In this document: positions 18,819 through 26,889 of the stretch, piece after piece
Layout: the number at the start of each line of letters is the position of its first letter
How positions within the stretch are numbered: position 1 is the stretch's first letter
Origin: Pseudonocardia parietis
GTDB lineage: Bacteria; Actinomycetota; Actinomycetes; Mycobacteriales; Pseudonocardiaceae
Direction: 5' to 3'
Length of the DNA: 64,000 nt
Assembly (NCBI RefSeq): GCF_017876315.1
Contig: NZ_JAGINU010000001.1
Coordinates: forward strand, 4,340,001 to 4,404,000
Made by a program: the position numbers and the translations under genes
Notes under the pieces: model-generated
The model's input: the letters and a program-made list of their open reading frames with translations, nothing else
Told to the model about the DNA's origin: nothing
Database searches by the model: none

Positions 18819-19712
18819 GCGTGACGAGGCCGAGCCGAGCAGCCGCAGCGCGGCGAAGGAGGCGCTGCCGGCTTCGGCGGTGTGGGTGATGATGCGCTGG
18901 CCGTTGCCCTCGGGCAGGTGGAGGACCTCGTAGCCCAGCTCCAGCTCTCCGACCTCGGGGTGGCGGAAGCGCTTCGTACCGCTCGTGCACAGCCTGACGT
19001 CGTGGCCCGCCCAGAGCCGGGCGAACTCCGGGCTGTTCATCGTCAGCTCGCCGACCAGCTCGGCCAGGCGCCGGTCGTCGGCGAACTGCGCAGCGACATA
19101 CCGCAGGGAGGCGACCGCCAGCGCCGCCTCGTCCGGCCAGTCGGCGTACAGGTCGCGGGTGTGCTCGTCGAGGAACAACAGTTTGAGCTGGTTCGGCCGG
19201 TCCTCGACACGCGAGGGCGCGTCACGGTCCCGGTGGCCTGCGAGCAACAGGTACCCGGCGCGGTTCCACGCGAGGATGTCGTTGAACCGGCCCAGCAGCA
19301 CAGCCGGCACTTCGCGCATCGAGTGCAGCAGCTGCTCCGCACCGGGCTTGGCGACCTCCGGCTCGGCGGTGCGGGGCCGCCTCGCCGGGGCAGGCTGCGC
19401 CAGCGAGTACAGGTGGGCACGCTCGTCGGCATCGAGCCGCAGGGCACGGGCCAGCGCGTCGATGATCGCCTCCGAGGCGTTCTGCGACTGCCCCTGTTCC
19501 AACCGGGTCAGGTACGTCACCGACACCCCGGCCAACCGGGCCAGCTCCTCACGACGCAGACCCGGCACGCGACGTCGGCCGTAGCTGCTGACGCCCGCCT
19601 CGTCCGGGGTGATCCGGTCGCGACGCGAACGCAGGAACTCGCCCAACTCGGTGACCGGGCGATCTGTCTCAACAGGCTGCGGGCCGACGGGGCGTCCTTC
19701 CATGCGCTCCAT
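18810..19712 (-). CDS. XRE-family regulator, MmyB-like
   Basis: A 300-residue regulator with an N-terminal XRE helix-turn-helix (RREELARLAGVSVTYLTRLEQG, about residues 50-72). A MmyB-like ligand-binding domain follows (LGRFNDILAWNRAGYLLLAG, LASLRYVAAQFADD, TSGTKRFRHPEVGELELGYE). Actinobacterial proteins of this type usually sit next to a reductase or transporter that they control. Here the MFS gene diverges 110 bases away. A short imperfect repeat (CCTG...CAGG within 19743-19757) lies in the gap. Two start ATGs three codons apart are possible. Confidence 0.85.
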   Translation of the reverse strand: MERMEGRPVGPQPVETDRPVTELGEFLRSRRDRITPDEAGVSSYGRRRVPGLRREELARLAGVSVTYLTRLEQGQSQNASEAIIDALARALRLDADERAHLYSLAQPAPARRPRTAEPEVAKPGAEQLLHSMREVPAVLLGRFNDILAWNRAGYLLLAGHRDRDAPSRVEDRPNQLKLLFLDEHTRDLYADWPDEAALAVASLRYVAAQFADDRRLAELVGELTMNSPEFARLWAGHDVRLCTSGTKRFRHPEVGELELGYEVLHLPEGNGQRIITHTAEAGSASFAALRLLGSASSRSR

Positions 19713-19821
19713 CGTCGCTCATCCGCCCCCGCCGAGCCTGTCCCTGTCAGTGCCAGGCAACCGCAGACTCCGCACACCGTGGTTCTGGCTACCCGTTCTG
19801 CAGCACCTGAGCCTGAACGAC

Positions 19822-21288
19822 ATGACCGAGAACGGCACATCACCACCGTCGACAACGCTTACGGCTGCGGATTCCGAACGGTTCACCACGGCGCAGAAGA
19901 TCGCGATGGCGGTTCTGCTCACGGCGAACTTCACCCTCGCGGTCGACTTCTCCATCTTGAACGTCGCCCTGCCGCACATCGGCACCGAGCTCGGATTCAC
20001 CACCTCGGCGCTGCAATGGATCGTCACGTCCTTCGCGCTCTGCGCCGCGGGATTCACCCTGTTCTTCGGTCGCGTCGCCGACCTGTTCGGCCGCAAGCGC
20101 CTGTTCATGATCGGCATCGTCCTGCTCGGAGTCTCTTCCCTCGCCGGGGGTCTTGCCAGCGAGCCCGCCCTGCTGATCGCTGCCCGCGTCGGCCAAGGCA
20201 CGGCCACCGCGATGGTCACCCCCGCAGCGCTGTCGTTGATGACCACGATGTTCCCCGAAGGGCCGGCCCGATCTCGTGCGCTCGGACTCAACGGCGCGCT
20301 CATGGCCGCAGGCTTCACTGCCGGAGCGGTGCTCGGCGGCCTGCTCACCGGCGTCGTGTCCTGGCGGTGGGCGTTCTTCATCAACGTCGCCGTCGCGGCG
20401 GCCGTGGTCCTCGTCGCTCCCTTCGTGCTGCGCGAACCGGCCCGCGGACATCGCCCCGCGCTCGACGTCCCCGGCGCGATCACCATCACCGTGGCCCTCG
20501 TCGCGCTCGTGTTCGGCATCGACAACGCCGGCCACGACGGCTGGACCCGGCCAGGCACCTGGGGCCCGGTCCTCGGCGCGCTGATCCTGTTCGCCGTGTT
20601 CCTGAAGATCGAGTCCCGGGTGCGCGAACCTCTCGTCGCACCGAGCCTGTTGACGCGCCGCACCATCGGCTGGGGCAACACGGCAGGCCTGCTGGCCTTC
20701 GGAACCTTCACCTCGCTGGTATTCCTGCTGACGCTCTACCTGCAGGAGGTCCTCGGCTACACCGCGATCGCCGCCGGGCTCGCCCTCGCCGTGCTCGGCA
20801 TCGGAACCGTCCTCGGCGGCCTCATCGCGCCGAAGATCATCGGCCGCACCGACGCCAGGACCGCGATCGTCCTGGGCCTCACCGTCCAGGCCGCCGCAAC
20901 CGTCCCGCTCGCCTTCGCCGGCGACACCCGCGGCTGGCTCCTCCCGCTACTGATCCTCACCTTCGTCGGCGGCGTGGCGAACCTCGTCGCGATCGTCGGC
21001 TACGCCGTCGCCTCCACCGCCGGCGTGCCCTCCGACCAACACGGCCTCGCGACCGGGCTGGTCACCATGAGCCAGCAGGTCGGCATCGCCCTCGGCACCC
21101 CCGTCATGTCCGCACTGGCCACCGGACTGGTCGCTGCCACATTGCTCCCGGGGCTGCGGTTCGCCATCGGCGTCAATGCAGCGATCGCGTTCGCCGCGGC
21201 AATCCTCGTCGCGGTGTTCCTGCGCCTTCCGACGGCTCCTCCCGCTGCGGAGCCGACAGCAGAACCGACGGCTGCTGGAGCGGCCTGA
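19822..21288 (+). CDS. MFS efflux transporter, DHA2-like (14 TM)
   Basis: A 488-residue multidrug-type major facilitator. The first helix reads FTLAVDFSILNVALPHI, with the motif typical of DHA2 (EmrB/QacA) exporters. FGRVADLFGRKRLFM is motif A and RVGQGTATAMVTPAALS is helix 4. Around 14 hydrophobic segments can be counted. The ATG was chosen for its position just before the polar N-terminus. It is transcribed divergently from the MmyB-like regulator, which is the likely controller. It is probably a drug or metabolite exporter in the inner membrane; the substrate cannot be read. Confidence 0.87.
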   Translation: MTENGTSPPSTTLTAADSERFTTAQKIAMAVLLTANFTLAVDFSILNVALPHIGTELGFTTSALQWIVTSFALCAAGFTLFFGRVADLFGRKRLFMIGIVLLGVSSLAGGLASEPALLIAARVGQGTATAMVTPAALSLMTTMFPEGPARSRALGLNGALMAAGFTAGAVLGGLLTGVVSWRWAFFINVAVAAAVVLVAPFVLREPARGHRPALDVPGAITITVALVALVFGIDNAGHDGWTRPGTWGPVLGALILFAVFLKIESRVREPLVAPSLLTRRTIGWGNTAGLLAFGTFTSLVFLLTLYLQEVLGYTAIAAGLALAVLGIGTVLGGLIAPKIIGRTDARTAIVLGLTVQAAATVPLAFAGDTRGWLLPLLILTFVGGVANLVAIVGYAVASTAGVPSDQHGLATGLVTMSQQVGIALGTPVMSALATGLVAATLLPGLRFAIGVNAAIAFAAAILVAVFLRLPTAPPAAEPTAEPTAAGAA

Positions 21289-21311
21289 CACGCCACGTCA
21301 CCAGCGAGCCG

Positions 21312-21914
21312 TCAGACGCCTCCGGTCGGACTCGAGGCGAAGGCGAGCATCGGTCGCACGGTCGCGACGATCATGCGGCCGGCGTCGGCGGGCTCCACCC
21401 GGCCGGCGTGAACCTCCTCCGCCGCACCGTTCAGGACGTGGTGCACGACGCCGACCAGCCAGGTCATCGGCAGGTCGGTGCGGAACACGCCCTGGTCCTG
21501 GCCGCGGCGCAGCAGCTCCTCGAACCGTTGCACCGGGCCGGGGTGCAGCTCCAGGATCCGGGCCGGGGGCAGAGCGTTCTGGGCGGCGCTGAGCAGCGCG
21601 CTCGACTCCGCGACCAGCGACCAGCTGGACTCGAGCAGCCGGGTCACCGCATCACGGGCGTCCCCGGTCAGATCGACCGCCGCCAGCGTCTGCTCCCCGG
21701 CGCGCAGCGCGTCGACCAGGGCGGCCTCGACCAGCTCGGCCCGGCTGGGGAAGTGGCCGTAGAGGGTCATCCGCCCGACCCCGGCGGCCCGGGCGATGTC
21801 GTCGATCCGCGCATCCGGGTCGGCGCCGAGGCACTGCCGCGCGGCGGAGACGATCCGGGCGATGCTGCGTTCGGCGTCCGCACGCCGGCGCGGACGGGCG
21901 TCAGCCGTGGCCAT
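21312..21914 (-). CDS. TetR-family repressor
   Basis: A 200-residue TetR regulator. The HTH spans about residues 15-60 (RIVSAARQCLGADPDARIDDIARAAGVGRMTLYGHFPSRAELVEAAL in pieces: IDDIARAAGVGR, LYGHFPSR). The C-terminal helical domain contains a WLVGVVHHVLNGAAEEV stretch. The start ATG at 21914 has AGGA eight bases upstream; an alternative ATG lies three codons earlier. The gene diverges from a five-gene plus-strand set, and two palindromes between them (21935-21950 and 21975-21992) are probable operators. Confidence 0.87.
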   Translation of the reverse strand: MATADARPRRRADAERSIARIVSAARQCLGADPDARIDDIARAAGVGRMTLYGHFPSRAELVEAALVDALRAGEQTLAAVDLTGDARDAVTRLLESSWSLVAESSALLSAAQNALPPARILELHPGPVQRFEELLRRGQDQGVFRTDLPMTWLVGVVHHVLNGAAEEVHAGRVEPADAGRMIVATVRPMLAFASSPTGGV

Positions 21915-21934
21915 GATCGCCATCCTAAACAACT

Positions 21935-21992
21935 TGTACACGCAGGTACACGATAGTACCTTCGCCCGAACAAGTCGTACGTCGACGTACGA
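21935..21992. promoter_or_regulatory. Two palindromic operators between tetR and VTT operon
   Basis: TGTAC-N6-GTACA (21935-21950) lies next to the tetR start. TCGTACGTCGACGTACGA (21975-21992) is a perfect 18-base palindrome 22 bases before the first gene of the divergent operon. Both share a GTAC core, and this is the AT-richest patch of the surroundings. They are likely binding sites for the adjacent TetR protein controlling both directions. Confidence 0.65.
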
Positions 21993-22013
21993 GCTGGTGC
22001 GGGAGGTCCTTCG

Positions 22014-22283
22014 ATGTCCGAGGCCGGGGTCCACGACACGCCTGCGGGCAGCGGCGGGACGGCTCATCCGTGGCGGTGGCGCATCCTGGGCCGTTCCGGC
22101 CGTGTGGCTGCACCCGGCTCCGGTCCCGGCGGCCGCGATCACCACACCACGCTCACCGGGTTCACCAGCGGCTTCGCCGGCGCCGCGGCCGCCGCGGCGG
22201 GCGTCGTGGCCGCCGTCCTGACACCCGCCACCGCGTCCGCGCCCACCGGCGCCGGCGACCGACCCCGGGACGGGACCCGATGA
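22014..22283 (+). CDS. Small hypothetical protein with one hydrophobic segment
   Basis: An 89-residue protein of unknown function. The only notable region is an Ala/Gly-rich hydrophobic stretch near residues 48-70 (GFAGAAAAAAGVVAAVLTP) that could span a membrane once. The ATG has a strong GGGAGG site at the right distance, and the stop overlaps the next ATG (ATGA), so it is probably a real first gene of the operon. No family was recognised. Confidence 0.55.
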   Translation: MSEAGVHDTPAGSGGTAHPWRWRILGRSGRVAAPGSGPGGRDHHTTLTGFTSGFAGAAAAAAGVVAAVLTPATASAPTGAGDRPRDGTR

Positions 22284-23083
22284 CCACCGGCGGCCCACCC
22301 GGAACCGACCCGAGCCCAGCGGCCGGGCCTGCCTTCGCGCCGGTGCGATCCGAGAAGCCGTCGACGTCCGGCCGACACCGGCAATCCTCAGCGCGGTTTC
22401 GGCGATGGGTGCCGTGGCAGGGGCCCGCCACCCGCGTCGACCTGGCCCTGATCGGCGCGATCCTCGCGGTCGTCGGGCTCGGACTGGCACTCCGGCCGCT
22501 CACGCCGTTCCTGCTCGCCGAACACCCGGTGCTGCTCGGGTTCGCCACCGGTGACCTGGTGGCGATCGGGGCCGGAGCCGCGTTCGCCCGGATCGGCGAA
22601 GCGCCGCTGTGGCTGGTCGTCGTGGCCGGGGCGCTCGGGATGGTGAAGTTCGACTGGCTGACCTGGTGGGCCGGACGGCAGTGGGGCGCGGGCATCATCA
22701 GGATGTTCACCGCAGGCGACCGCGCCCAGCAGTACGCCGCCCGAGCCACGCGGTGGAACCCGTGGGTCATGCGCCTCGCCGTCGTCGCGGCCGTGCTGCC
22801 CGGCGTCCCGGCCCCGGTGGTGTACGCCGCGGCCGGCTGGGCCCGGATGCGGCTCGCCACGTTCCTGCTCCTGGATCTCCTCGGTGCGGCGCTGCTGACC
22901 GCGCTGGTCGCCGGCCTCGGCTACGGACTCGGCCAACGGGCCGTGGACGTCGTACTGCTGATCGACCGCTACGCCTCACTGGTGAGCCTGACTCTGATCG
23001 CGTCGGCGCTGCTGGTGCCCGTGCTGAAGCGGTGGATCACTCGCTCGAACCACCCACCGCGACGGGAGACCACACACCCATGA
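22280..23083 (+). CDS. VTT/DedA-like membrane protein
   Basis: A 267-residue integral membrane protein with about five hydrophobic segments, resembling the DedA/VTT (SNARE-associated) family. The FDWLTWWAGRQWG and NPWVMRLAVVAAVLPGVPAPVVYAAAG segments match the re-entrant G/P-rich loops with buried Arg and Pro seen there. Family members act in lipid scrambling and proton-dependent membrane homeostasis. The ATG overlaps the stop of the preceding small gene. Three DHFR-like reductase genes follow on the same strand, and the divergent TetR probably controls them all. Confidence 0.7.
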   Translation: MTTGGPPGTDPSPAAGPAFAPVRSEKPSTSGRHRQSSARFRRWVPWQGPATRVDLALIGAILAVVGLGLALRPLTPFLLAEHPVLLGFATGDLVAIGAGAAFARIGEAPLWLVVVAGALGMVKFDWLTWWAGRQWGAGIIRMFTAGDRAQQYAARATRWNPWVMRLAVVAAVLPGVPAPVVYAAAGWARMRLATFLLLDLLGAALLTALVAGLGYGLGQRAVDVVLLIDRYASLVSLTLIASALLVPVLKRWITRSNHPPRRETTHP

Positions 23084-23111
23084 CCACCACCGCAACGAAT
23101 CTCCTCCCGCC

Positions 23112-23714
23112 GTGAGCACCGCCGTGCTGTCCATGTCGATGTCCGTCGACGGGTTCATCGCGGGACCGGACGACGGACCGGGCAACGGGCTCGGGGACGG
23201 CGGGCACCGCCTGCACGAGTGGTTCATGAGACCCACCGACACCACGCACAAGGGTGCCGCCGGCCGGCTCACCGGAGTGAACCGCGAGATCATGGACGAG
23301 ATGCTGGCCACCGGGGCGGTGGTCGTCGGCCGCCGGACCTTCGAGGCCGCAGGCGGCTGGGGTGGCGACCACCACGACGGCGTGCCGATCGTCGTGCTGA
23401 GCCGCCGGGAGCCCGACGCCGCGATGCGATGGCCCACGGTGACCTACCTGAGCGACGTGGTCACCGCGGTGGCCACGGCCAAGGACGCCGCCGGGAACAA
23501 GGACGTGCTGGTCCACGGCGCGCTCACCGCCCGGCTGGCGCTGGCCGCCGGTGTGCTCGACGAACTACTGATCCATCTGATCCCGGTGCTGCTCGGGCAG
23601 GGCCGTCGGCTGTTCGAGGACATGCCGCCCGACCGCCACGAGCTCGAGCTGCTCCGGGCACAGGACGGCCCGGGCGTGCAACACCTGCGCTACCGCGTGC
23701 GGTCGGGGGGCTGA
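23112..23714 (+). CDS. Dihydrofolate reductase / RibD C-terminal family protein (1 of 3)
   Basis: A 200-residue member of the DHFR-like RibD_C superfamily. SMSVDGFIAGPDD at the N-terminus corresponds to the DHFR substrate/NADPH loop, VVGRRTFEAAGGW to the second conserved block, and LVHGALTARLALAAGVLDEL to the NADPH-binding strand-helix. LIHLIPVLLGQGRRLFE closes the fold. These proteins are NAD(P)H-dependent reductases of mostly unknown substrate. The GTG start lies 28 bases after the VTT gene. It is the first of three tandem homologues. Confidence 0.82.
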   Translation: MSTAVLSMSMSVDGFIAGPDDGPGNGLGDGGHRLHEWFMRPTDTTHKGAAGRLTGVNREIMDEMLATGAVVVGRRTFEAAGGWGGDHHDGVPIVVLSRREPDAAMRWPTVTYLSDVVTAVATAKDAAGNKDVLVHGALTARLALAAGVLDELLIHLIPVLLGQGRRLFEDMPPDRHELELLRAQDGPGVQHLRYRVRSGG

Positions 23715-23716
23715 CG

Positions 23717-24307
23717 ATGGCGATCCGGCTGTACATGACCGTGTCCCTGGACGGCTTCGTCGCCGGCCCGGGCGACAGTACGGACGCGCCGATGGGCGTC
23801 GGCGGATTCCGCCTGTTCAACTGGCTCGACCGGCGCAACGATCCCGGACCCGACGGCCAGGTGTACGCCGAGTCGGTGGCCACCCGTGCCGTGATCGCGG
23901 GGCGCCGCAGCTACGAGCACGCCGGCCGTTGGCAGGGCGACCACCACGACGGCGTCCCGGTGTTCGTGCTGACCCACGACGTTCCGGACGACCCGCCACC
24001 GGGCACGGTCCGCTACGTCACCGACGTCCGCGACTGCGCCGCGCAGGCTCGCGCGGCGGCCGGTGACGGCGACGTCATGGTGCACGGCGCCGGGGCGGCG
24101 CAGGCGTTGCTGCGGGCCGGGCAGCTCGACGAGCTCGAACTGCACCTGGTTCCGGTCCTGCTCGGGCAGGGCAGGCGGCTGTTCGAGGCGCTGCCCGCCG
24201 AACACATTGAGCTCGACCTGGTCCGGCGATTGACTTCACCGGAGGTCCCGGACCTTGCGCAGCAGGTCACGCACCTGCGTTACCGCGTCACCTCGCGAAC
24301 CGAATGA
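23717..24307 (+). CDS. Dihydrofolate reductase / RibD C-terminal family protein (2 of 3)
   Basis: A 196-residue paralogue of the preceding gene with the same block order: YMTVSLDGFVAGPGD, VIAGRRSYEHAGRW, VMVHGAGAAQALLRAGQLDEL and LHLVPVLLGQGRRLFE. It begins three bases after the stop of copy 1, so the two are co-transcribed and could form heteromers. Its sequence is clearly closer to copy 1 than to copy 3, which points to a local duplication. The true substrate is unknown; nitro- or keto-reduction would fit the fold. Confidence 0.82.
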   Translation: MAIRLYMTVSLDGFVAGPGDSTDAPMGVGGFRLFNWLDRRNDPGPDGQVYAESVATRAVIAGRRSYEHAGRWQGDHHDGVPVFVLTHDVPDDPPPGTVRYVTDVRDCAAQARAAAGDGDVMVHGAGAAQALLRAGQLDELELHLVPVLLGQGRRLFEALPAEHIELDLVRRLTSPEVPDLAQQVTHLRYRVTSRTE

Positions 24308-24325
24308 CGACCTCGGGAGAGCATC

Positions 24326-24904
24326 ATGACCGCCACCTACACCTTCGACGTCTTCTCCAGCCTCGACGGCTTCGCGGCCGCCGGCGGCAACTGGACCGGC
24401 TACTGGGGCAAGCAGGGCCCCGAGCTGCTCGACCACCGCCTGTCGCTGTACGACGAGGAACAGCGGATGGTCTTCGGGGCCGACACGTATCGGTTGTTCG
24501 CGCAGATGCTGGCCTCGAGCACCGAGGAGTCCGAGGTGCGGGATCCCTGGGTCACGCGGATGCGGAACCTGCCGGCGACGGTGGTGTCGACGACCCTGGA
24601 CGGCCCCCTCGACTGGCCCGACGCGACCGTCGGCAAGGGCGACGCGGTCGACGTCGTCGCCCGGCTCAAGCAGGAGTCCGAGGTGCCGTTGCGCTCGCAC
24701 GGCAGCCTGTCGATGAACCGGGCGCTGATGGCCGCCGGTCTGGTCGACCGCGTCCAGGTGACGATCTTCCCGGCCATCACCGGTCGCACCGGATTGGAGC
24801 CGATCTTCCAGGGTGCGGCCGACTTCGACCTCGAGCTGCTCGAGCACCGGACGCTCGACGGCCACATCCAGGAGCTCATCTACCGGCCCACCCTGCACGG
24901 GTAA
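24326..24904 (+). CDS. Dihydrofolate reductase / RibD C-terminal family protein (3 of 3)
   Basis: A 192-residue, more divergent member of the same family: FDVFSSLDGFAAAGGNW, MVFGADTYRLFAQML, LRSHGSLSMNRALMAAGLVD and VTIFPAITGRTG. It has a good GGGAGAG site before its ATG and lies 18 bases after copy 2. It ends 13 bases before the convergent aldo/keto reductase stop and is the last gene of the TetR-controlled set. Confidence 0.8.
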   Translation: MTATYTFDVFSSLDGFAAAGGNWTGYWGKQGPELLDHRLSLYDEEQRMVFGADTYRLFAQMLASSTEESEVRDPWVTRMRNLPATVVSTTLDGPLDWPDATVGKGDAVDVVARLKQESEVPLRSHGSLSMNRALMAAGLVDRVQVTIFPAITGRTGLEPIFQGAADFDLELLEHRTLDGHIQELIYRPTLHG

Positions 24905-24917
24905 GTACGACACAACC

Positions 24918-25904
24918 TCAGTTCCCCACGCCGAGCGAGCTCATGAATGCCGCCGGGTAGCGGTCGCCGAGGGCCGAGCCCGCGGGGACGGCCTCCTCGA
25001 TCGCGGTGAGGTCCTCGGGGGTGAGCGTGATGTCGAGGGCGGGCAGTGCCTCGGTCAGTCGCTCCCGGGTCCGGGCGCCGACCAGCGGCACGATGTCGTC
25101 GCCTTGCGCCGCGACCCAGGCGATCGCCAGCTGGGCGACCGTACAGCCCTTGGGTTCGGCCACCTTCCGCAGCGCCTCGGCCAGGGCGAGGTTGTGCTCC
25201 AGGTTCTCTGCGGCGAAGCGGGGGCTGTGGGCGCGGAAGTCGCCGGGCTTGCCGGGGACGTAGTTGCCCGAGATGAGGCCTCGGGACAGGACGCCGTAGG
25301 CGGTGAGGCCGATGCCCAGCTCGCGCAGGGTGGGAAGGACGTCCGTCTCGACGGCGCGGGAGATCAGGGAGTACTCGATCTGCAGGTCGGCGACGGGATG
25401 CACGGCGTGGGCGCGACGGATGGTGGCTGCGTCGACCTCCGACAGACCGACGTGCCGGACGTATCCGGCGTCGATCATCTCCTTGATGGCACCCACCGTG
25501 TCCTCGATCGGCACGGCGGGATCGAGGCGGGCCGGGCGGTAGATGTCGATGTGGTCCACGCCGAGGCGGGTCAGCGAGTAGGCGAGGAAGTTCTTCACCG
25601 CGGCGGGGCGGCTGTCCAGCTGCAGCGGCGGGATGCCCGGGCCGCCGAGCCCGCCGAACTTCACGGACAGCAGGTAGCCGTCCCGGTTCCGGCCGCGGAG
25701 GGCCTCGGCCAGCAGGAGCTCGTTGTGTCCCATGGCGTAGAAGTCGCCGGTGTCGATGAGCGTGACGCCGGCGTCGAGCGCGGCGTGCACGGTCGCGATG
25801 CTCTCCTCGCGGTCGGCGTGGCCGTAGGCGCCCGACATGCTCATCGCACCGAGGCCGAGAGCGGAGACGGTAGGGCCGGTGCTGCCGAGGGTGTGTGTCT
25901 GCAT
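24918..25904 (-). CDS. Aldo/keto reductase
   Basis: A 328-residue NADPH-dependent aldo/keto reductase with a TIM barrel. LGLGAMSMSGAYG and LDAGVTLIDTGDFYAMGHNE carry the catalytic Asp-Tyr pair. The Lys lies in LLSVKFGGLGG, DHIDIYRPARLDP replaces the usual His region, and LVGARTRERLTEAL is the NADPH-binding end. The ATG before QTHTLG is the natural start. It diverges from a MmyB-like regulator, a pairing seen repeatedly in actinobacteria, suggesting regulator-controlled detoxification of a carbonyl compound. Confidence 0.88.
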   Translation of the reverse strand: MQTHTLGSTGPTVSALGLGAMSMSGAYGHADREESIATVHAALDAGVTLIDTGDFYAMGHNELLLAEALRGRNRDGYLLSVKFGGLGGPGIPPLQLDSRPAAVKNFLAYSLTRLGVDHIDIYRPARLDPAVPIEDTVGAIKEMIDAGYVRHVGLSEVDAATIRRAHAVHPVADLQIEYSLISRAVETDVLPTLRELGIGLTAYGVLSRGLISGNYVPGKPGDFRAHSPRFAAENLEHNLALAEALRKVAEPKGCTVAQLAIAWVAAQGDDIVPLVGARTRERLTEALPALDITLTPEDLTAIEEAVPAGSALGDRYPAAFMSSLGVGN

Positions 25905-25909
25905 GACCG

Positions 25910-25946
25910 CACTCTGCGCCCGGATCGGAACGGCAGAAACAGAGTG
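25910..25946. promoter_or_regulatory. Inverted repeat between aldo/keto reductase and XRE genes
   Basis: CACTCTG (25910-25916) and CAGAGTG (25940-25946) form a perfect 7-base inverted repeat with a 23-base spacer. It lies within the 92-base gap between divergent genes, next to the reductase start. It is a candidate operator for the MmyB-like regulator. Confidence 0.35.
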
Positions 25947-25996
25947 TTGATCGTGGGAGAGCCGCTCCCTGGCTGGGCGATCCGGCGGCGAGGACC

Positions 25997-26848
25997 ATGG
26001 GGCCTGTGCAGCGTGAACAACTCGCCGACTTCCTGCGCCGCCGTCGCGAGTCGATCCGGCCCGGCGATGTCGGTATCGCGGCGGGACCGCGGCGCCGCAC
26101 CACCGGTCTGCGCCGGGAGGAGGTCGCGATGCTCGCCGGGATGTCGCCCGACTACGTCGTCCGCCTCGAACAGGGACGCAGCAGCCGGCCGTCGATCCAG
26201 CTGCTCGGCGCGTTGGCTCGGACTCTGCGTTTGACCGACGACGAGTGCGACCACCTCTTCCACCTCGCCGGACACCGCCCGCCACCTGCCGAGGGGGTGG
26301 CCCAGCTGGCGCGCGCCGGTCTCATCCGCATGCTCGATCTCCTCCACGAGACGTCGGCCATGGTGATCTCGGACCTCGGCGAGGTCCTCGCCCAGAACCG
26401 GATCTCGCTGCTGTTGGCGGGCGACCAGACAAGCTTCGTCGGCGACCATCGCTACCTCGCCTACCGCTGGTTCACCCGACCCGAGGTGCGGGCGGGCCAC
26501 CCGCGGGAGGAACAGGAGCGGCACGCCCGGCACCTCGTCGCGGACCTGCGCGCCGTGGCGGGCCGCCGGGCCGGGGATCCGACGGTCAACGGGCTCGTCG
26601 ACCGGTTGACGGCCGCGAGCCCGGAGTTCCGAACGCTGTGGGCCGAGCACGAGGTGGCTGTCCGCCGCGCCGACCGCAAGACCCTGCTGCATCCGCGGGT
26701 GGGTGCGTTACTGATGGACTGCGAGACCCTCGTGACCCCTGATCTGGGACAACAGCTGCTGGTCCTCACCCCGGCGGACGACGAGACTCGGGAGCGGCTC
26801 GATCTGCTGAAGGTAGTGGGCACCGAGGAGTTCCCGGCGGGGGTTTGA
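25997..26848 (+). CDS. XRE-family regulator, MmyB-like
   Basis: A 283-residue regulator homologous to the one at 18810-19712. The N-terminal HTH is RREEVAMLAGMSPDYVVRLEQG (pieces RREEVAMLAGMS, VVRLEQGR), followed by the MmyB-like domain (VISDLGEVLAQNRISLLLAG, RYLAYRWFTRPEVRAGH, RRADRKTLLHPRVG). It diverges from the aldo/keto reductase and probably represses it until a small ligand binds the C-terminal domain. It converges with an MFS gene after 42 bases. Confidence 0.85.
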   Translation: MGPVQREQLADFLRRRRESIRPGDVGIAAGPRRRTTGLRREEVAMLAGMSPDYVVRLEQGRSSRPSIQLLGALARTLRLTDDECDHLFHLAGHRPPPAEGVAQLARAGLIRMLDLLHETSAMVISDLGEVLAQNRISLLLAGDQTSFVGDHRYLAYRWFTRPEVRAGHPREEQERHARHLVADLRAVAGRRAGDPTVNGLVDRLTAASPEFRTLWAEHEVAVRRADRKTLLHPRVGALLMDCETLVTPDLGQQLLVLTPADDETRERLDLLKVVGTEEFPAGV

Positions 26849-26889
26849 GCCGCGCAGAAGGGTGGACATCCCGGAGGGGTGGGACACGC

